From JAFKKS01 sp039808325 (GTDB taxonomy: Bacteria > Pseudomonadota > Alphaproteobacteria > Rhizobiales > Xanthobacteraceae), in contig JBDHSU010000099.1 in the NCBI GenBank assembly GCA_039808325.1, positions 1 to 15,200 of the forward strand: DNA of 15,200 bases. The letters run 5' to 3'. Positions 15,147-15,200 of the stretch are shown piece by piece. Below the pieces are notes generated by a model, which did no database searches, had not been told where the DNA came from, and saw nothing but the letters and a program-made list of their open reading frames with translations. Each line of letters begins with the position of its first letter. Within the stretch, counting starts at the first letter, position 1. The position numbers were made by a program, and so were the translations under genes.

Positions 15147-15200
15147 ATGCCGACTGAAACGGAACTGCCCAGCCGCTGGTTGAAGACGACGGAATGGCTC
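15147..15200 (+). CDS. Start of a probable thiosulfate/3-mercaptopyruvate sulfurtransferase (cut by window edge)
   Basis: Only 18 codons are inside the window. They read MPTETELPSRWLKTTEWL, with the ATG preceded by GAAAGG (15133-15138) at normal spacing. The SRWLKTTEWL piece resembles the opening of two-domain rhodanese-type sulfurtransferases (SseA), in which a V-S-T-x-W-L motif begins the first domain. The gene following cysK and alaX in related genomes is often such an enzyme, as I recall it. The catalytic Cys would be far outside the window, so the function is a context-supported guess. An ATG at 15142 in another frame meets a stop within 14 codons and is rejected. Confidence 0.6.
   Translation, partial: MPTETELPSRWLKTTEWL

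Overview
The window is high-GC (roughly two thirds G+C by eye) bacterial chromosome. It most likely comes from an alphaproteobacterium of the Hyphomicrobiales (Rhizobiales), in the Bradyrhizobium, Rhodopseudomonas or Xanthobacteraceae neighbourhood. The evidence is the tRNA-Asn form, twin-arginine substrate-binding proteins, abundant Liv-type and Fbp-type ABC transporters, and two intergenic inverted-repeat elements of a style I recognise from that order. No taxonomic marker gene is present, so this is inference. I see no phage, insertion sequence, CRISPR array or integrase.

Left part (1-1635): a tRNA-Asn on the minus strand at the very edge, with its own promoter. Next come a small secreted protein with two cysteine-pair repeats (plus strand) and an Ogt-type O6-methylguanine-DNA methyltransferase (plus strand). 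A nested palindromic repeat begins on the last base of the ogt stop codon.

Middle part (1636-13028): everything reads on the minus strand. In transcription order from the right these are: a DUF2939-type membrane-anchored protein; a four-helix membrane protein; a complete branched-chain-amino-acid-type (HAAT) transporter; an M24 metallopeptidase; and a complete Fbp/polyamine-type ABC transporter (binding protein, two-lobe permease, ATPase). The HAAT transporter consists of a binding protein, LivH and one polypeptide that fuses LivM, LivG and LivF. A GC-rich hairpin follows the peptidase gene and a candidate -10 box precedes the Fbp-type binding protein gene, so the last transporter probably has its own promoter.

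Right part (13029-15200): a divergent intergenic region, then plus-strand cysK (cysteine synthase) and alaX (free-standing alanyl-tRNA editing protein), which are two bases apart and surely co-transcribed. A composite palindromic repeat follows. After it comes the start of a further gene that looks like a thiosulfate/3-mercaptopyruvate sulfurtransferase, cut by the window edge. This is a small sulfur/cysteine module.

Most of the window is ordinary transport and housekeeping. The most unusual object is the 839-residue LivM-LivG-LivF fusion, which reduces a five-subunit transporter to three polypeptides. I do not see convincing evidence of a wholly new biological system.
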